This document shows, piece by piece, positions 5,171 to 7,783 of a DNA stretch of 7,783 nt. The notes beneath the pieces were generated by a model. The model saw nothing but the letters and a program-made list of their open reading frames with translations, was not told where the DNA came from and did not search any database. The translations under genes and the position numbers were made by a program. Source of the DNA: an uncultured Roseburia sp. (GTDB lineage: Bacteria > Bacillota > Clostridia > Lachnospirales > Lachnospiraceae); contig CANDFU010000068.1 in NCBI GenBank assembly GCA_947384095.1, forward strand, positions 1 to 7,783. The letters run 5' to 3'. The first letter of the stretch is position 1. Every line of letters begins with the position of its first letter.

Positions 5171-5881
5171 ATGGATAAGGGAAAAATTCTGGTCGTGGAC
5201 GATGAGAGCAGGATGCGGAAACTGGTAAGGGATTTTCTGACGCGCGAAGGATATGAAGTTGCGGAGGCCGCGGACGGGGAGGCCGCGCTGGACGCGTTTT
5301 ACCGTGAAAAGGATTTTGCACTGGTCATCCTGGATGTGATGATGCCAAAGCGCAACGGGTTTGAGGTGTGCCGGGAGATCAGGGAGACGTCTAAAGTTCC
5401 GATCATCATGCTCACTGCCAGAGGAGAAGAGAGCGACGAGCTCAATGGATTTGACCTCGGGGTGGATGAATATATTTCAAAGCCGTTTTCCCCGAAGATT
5501 CTGGTGGCGCGCGTCGGGGCCATTTTACGCCGGGCCGGGGCGGGGCGCAGGGAAGGGGAAAAGCTTTCGGTCGGAGGGATTACGGTTGATAAAACGGCCC
5601 ATATTGTGACGGTGGGTCAAAATGTGGTGGAACTGAGTTTTAAAGAGTTTGAGCTGCTGGTTTATTTTATGGAAAACAGAGGGATCGCGCTTTCGCGCGA
5701 AAAAATATTAAACAATGTCTGGAATTATGATTATTTCGGCGATGCGCGCACCATTGACACGCATGTAAAAAAACTGCGCGCGAAGATCGGGACAAAGGGC
5801 GAGTATATCAGAACAATCTGGGGGATGGGGTATAAGTTTGAGGTGCCGGATGCTGTTGACAATGAGAAAAATAATGAATAA
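5171..5881 (+). CDS. OmpR/PhoB-type response regulator
   Basis: This is a 236-aa cytoplasmic transcription factor activated by phosphoryl transfer from the histidine kinase encoded next to it. The receiver domain (about 5-118) has the acidic pair D10-D11, phospho-acceptor D55 in VILDVMMPKRNGFEV, the switch threonine T82 in MLTARG, and K104 in YISKPFSP. The C-terminal winged-helix domain (about 132-225) includes LSFKEFELLVYFMENRG, the recognition helix RTIDTHVKKLRAKIG (193-207) and the wing YIRTIWGMGYKFE. All key residues are present, so it should be functional. The start at 5171 follows GGAGG (5161-5165) at 5 bases; an ATG at 5114 lies inside the preceding gene and lacks such a site. The 3' end overlaps the kinase start, which points to translational coupling. 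Target genes are not shown, though its own promoter and the lipoprotein gene downstream are natural candidates. Confidence 0.95.
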   Translation: MDKGKILVVDDESRMRKLVRDFLTREGYEVAEAADGEAALDAFYREKDFALVILDVMMPKRNGFEVCREIRETSKVPIIMLTARGEESDELNGFDLGVDEYISKPFSPKILVARVGAILRRAGAGRREGEKLSVGGITVDKTAHIVTVGQNVVELSFKEFELLVYFMENRGIALSREKILNNVWNYDYFGDARTIDTHVKKLRAKIGTKGEYIRTIWGMGYKFEVPDAVDNEKNNE

Positions 5882-7424
5882 AATTCAATTGGCTGCGGGC
5901 GGCATGAAAAAAATATGGAAAAGGAAAGGCTCTCTTACCAGGGAACTGGTGTCTGTGATTCTGGGCCTGGTGACAGGCACGGTGTTTCTCTGCTGGATTT
6001 TAAACGCTGTTTTTCTGGAGCGTTATTATCTGACGAATAAAAAGCGTTCCCTGCTGGCTGATTTTGGAACGATTGATGCGGCTTCGATGACGGGAGAGCT
6101 TTATTCTGGCGCGTTTGACGTGACGTTTGACAATCTGTGTGCGAATGGGAATACCACGGTTATGATTATCAGTTCGGATCATACGATCGTGCGGTCGTCC
6201 GTCAATAATACGCAAAAGCTCCTGATGGAATTTACGAATATCATTTTCGGGGACCGCCAGAACGAGACCGTCATCCTGGAGAGTGACGACAGCTATATAA
6301 TACAGCGGCAGACGGATCAGCGCCTCGATTCGGAATACCTGGTGCTTTACGGTACGCTTTCCGACGGCAATCTGATTCTGATGCGCACTGCGCTGGAGAG
6401 TATCAGGGAGAGCGTTGTGATCGCAAATAAGTTTCTTGTGTATGTCGGCGCCATAGCGGTTGCGGTGAGCGCGCTTGTCGCATTTTATGCGTCGGGCAGG
6501 GTTGCGATGCCGCTGCTGGAGCTGACTGATATTTCCAAGCGGATGATGGAGCTTGATTTTGAGGTAAAATACTGTTCCAAAAGCCGTCGCAGAAATGAAA
6601 TCGACGAGCTGGGAGAACATATGAACGGACTTTCCATGGCTCTCGAGAGGACGATTTCGGAGTTAAAGAGTGCGAATAACCAGCTTCTGATCGATATTGA
6701 GAAAAAGACGCAGATCGAGAATATGCGCACAGAGTTCCTCTCCAATGTGTCTCATGAATTAAAAACACCGCTTGCGCTGATTCAGGGCTATGCGGAAGGA
6801 TTAAAGGAGTGTATCAATGAAGATCCGGAGAGCCGGGATTTTTATTGTGAAGTGATCATGGACGAAGCGGACAAGATGAACCGCATGGTAAAAAAACTTC
6901 TGACGCTCAATCAGCTGGAGTCGGGTGCGGAAAATGTTTCGATGGAGCGCTTTGATCTGACGGAACTGATACAGGGAGTTCTCCACGCGGCGGATATCCT
7001 GCTGGGCCAGAAGGGCATCCGGATTGTGGCGTGCCCGGCGGAGCCGGTTTATGTCTGGGCGGATGAGTTTATGGTGGAGGAAGTGCTGACAAATTATCTG
7101 AGCAACGCCATTCATCATGCAGGAGGAAAGAAAGAGATTGCCGTCCGCTGCGGGCGCAGGGATGCGCTTGTCAGGGTGAGCGTTTACAATACGGGGGATC
7201 CGATTCCGGAAAATGATCTTGACAAAATATGGACAAAATTTTATAAAGTGGATAAGGCGAGGACAAGGGAGTATGGCGGCAGCGGGATCGGGCTTTCCAT
7301 CGTAAAGGCGACAATGGAATCGCTTCACCGCGAGTGCGGCGTGATCAATCGGGACGGCGGCGTGGAGTTCTGGTTTGAACTTGATGCAGAAAGTTCTTTT
7401 TTTGGGTTGCCATATTCACGATGA
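5874..7424 (+). CDS. Membrane sensor histidine kinase
   Basis: This kinase autophosphorylates on histidine in response to an external or membrane signal and passes the phosphate to the adjacent regulator. From ATG 5874 it is 516 aa: basic N terminus, TM1 (about 26-48), an extracytoplasmic sensor region of about 135 residues (49-185), TM2 (about 186-207), a HAMP linker (about 208-263), and the HisKA domain with FLSNVSHELKTPLALIQGYA, phospho-accepting H294. The ATPase domain has N box EVLTNYLSNAIHHA (N411), a G1 box reading NTGDPIP, IWTKFYKVDKART, and G2 GGSGIGLSIVK. The Asn in place of the first Asp of the usual DxGxG is a variant I associate with clostridial VanS-like kinases. The start is uncertain: 5874 overlaps the regulator stop by 8 bases, 5862 by 20, and 5838 by 44; none has a strong ribosome binding site, suggesting coupled translation. 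The sensor domain is not recognisable, so the ligand is unknown. Confidence 0.93.
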   Translation: MNKIQLAAGGMKKIWKRKGSLTRELVSVILGLVTGTVFLCWILNAVFLERYYLTNKKRSLLADFGTIDAASMTGELYSGAFDVTFDNLCANGNTTVMIISSDHTIVRSSVNNTQKLLMEFTNIIFGDRQNETVILESDDSYIIQRQTDQRLDSEYLVLYGTLSDGNLILMRTALESIRESVVIANKFLVYVGAIAVAVSALVAFYASGRVAMPLLELTDISKRMMELDFEVKYCSKSRRRNEIDELGEHMNGLSMALERTISELKSANNQLLIDIEKKTQIENMRTEFLSNVSHELKTPLALIQGYAEGLKECINEDPESRDFYCEVIMDEADKMNRMVKKLLTLNQLESGAENVSMERFDLTELIQGVLHAADILLGQKGIRIVACPAEPVYVWADEFMVEEVLTNYLSNAIHHAGGKKEIAVRCGRRDALVRVSVYNTGDPIPENDLDKIWTKFYKVDKARTREYGGSGIGLSIVKATMESLHRECGVINRDGGVEFWFELDAESSFFGLPYSR

Positions 7425-7435
7425 AATGCTAACAT
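7407..7435 (+). promoter_or_regulatory. Promoter candidate for the lipoprotein gene
   Basis: TTGCCA (7407-7412, five of six consensus bases) and TAACAT (7430-7435, four of six) are 17 bases apart and overlap the end of the kinase gene. The start would lie near 7442, about 30 bases before the lipoprotein ATG. No terminator separates the kinase from the lipoprotein gene, so co-transcription is possible as well. Confidence 0.5.
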
Positions 7436-7470
7436 ATAGGATAGTATACAGAAAATTTGTGAGGAGTCAT

Positions 7471-7783
7471 ATGAAAAGATCAAAATTACAGATGGCAGCC
7501 GTGGCGGTTCTTTCCGTTTTTCTGCTTGGGGGCTGCGGGGAAGCACCTTACGAACTGACGGAAAAGGAAGAGCGGATGATCGTCAATTACTCTGCACATA
7601 TCGTGGGGAAGCACAACAGCTACCAGAAAGACGGGCTGGAATACGTGGATCCTGCGCTGCTGGAGGAGCCGGAACCGGTTCCGGAGACGGAAGAGCCGCA
7701 GCCGGTTCCGGAGACGGAATCGGATACGCCCCAGAATGGTGCGCCGGCAGCCGGAGGAAGCGGTGCGGAGCCGGTACAGGAGG
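7471..7783 (+). CDS. Lipoprotein of unknown function, 3' end cut off
   Basis: This frame starts at ATG 7471, preceded by GAGGAG (7461-7466) at 4 bases, and stays open to the window end (104 codons seen). MKRSK is followed by a hydrophobic stretch (AAVAVLSVFLL) and the lipobox LGGC with C22, so the mature protein should be lipid-anchored to the outer face of the membrane by Lgt/LspA processing. Residues 23-62 (GEAPYELTEKEERMIVNYS, then HIVGKHNSYQKDGLEYVDP) look folded. From about residue 65 the chain becomes an acidic, proline-rich linker with PVPETE at 69-74 and 78-83, then Gly/Ala/Pro-rich sequence, which usually separates a membrane anchor from a downstream domain not seen here. The family is not recognised. 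Its position 46 bases behind the kinase gene suggests a link to the signalling system, but this is only inferred. Confidence 0.85.
   Translation, partial: MKRSKLQMAAVAVLSVFLLGGCGEAPYELTEKEERMIVNYSAHIVGKHNSYQKDGLEYVDPALLEEPEPVPETEEPQPVPETESDTPQNGAPAAGGSGAEPVQE
7675..7719 (+). repeat. Repeated PVPETE codons in the lipoprotein linker
   Basis: CCGGTTCCGGAGACGGAA occurs identically at 7675-7692 and 7702-7719, a 27-base period (nine codons). It encodes PVPETE twice within the acidic linker. Identical codons in both copies indicate recent duplication and possible length variation between strains. Confidence 0.85.

Overview
The window looks like a chromosomal segment from a Gram-positive Firmicute of the class Clostridia, most likely a Lachnospiraceae member. 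Four things point that way: strong AGGAGG-type ribosome binding sites, the linked rnr-smpB-ssrA order, a tmRNA tag of the AEDNLALAA type, and a histidine kinase with an NTG-type G1 box and the KVDKART...GGSGIGLS C-terminal signature common in clostridia. The assignment rests on recalled family patterns, not on a search.

Region 1 (1-228) is non-coding and dense in palindromes: three hairpins packed back to back, the last resembling an intrinsic terminator, then a separate 17-bp-stem hairpin. Region 2 (229-3269) is a trans-translation and RNA-quality block. It holds rnr (RNase R, 710 aa), smpB (154 aa, with its own sigma-A-like promoter) and ssrA (tmRNA, 338 nt). SmpB and tmRNA rescue ribosomes stalled on mRNAs lacking a stop codon, and RNase R degrades those mRNAs, so the three genes form one functional unit. 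The final G of the smpB UAG stop codon is also the first base of the tmRNA acceptor stem.

Region 3 (3270-4450) is a gene-poor, accessory-looking stretch. A 24-bp direct repeat lies just behind the tmRNA gene. A small XRE-type regulator follows on the minus strand, with a perfect 8-3-8 palindrome over its -10 box. Next is a BlaI/MecI-type regulator on the plus strand, split between two frames at a run of five T.

Region 4 (4457-7783) is a signalling locus on the plus strand: a single-pass membrane protein of unrecognised family, an OmpR-type response regulator, a sensor histidine kinase overlapping it, and the start of a lipoprotein cut off by the window end. A good promoter precedes the membrane protein and a second lies at the end of the kinase gene. 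The order suggests that the membrane protein and perhaps the lipoprotein work with the two-component system, but the signal cannot be read from the sequence. I see no CRISPR array, transposase, integrase or defence system. The more unusual features are the smpB/ssrA overlap, the broken or recoded BlaI gene, and the uncharacterised membrane protein of the signalling operon.
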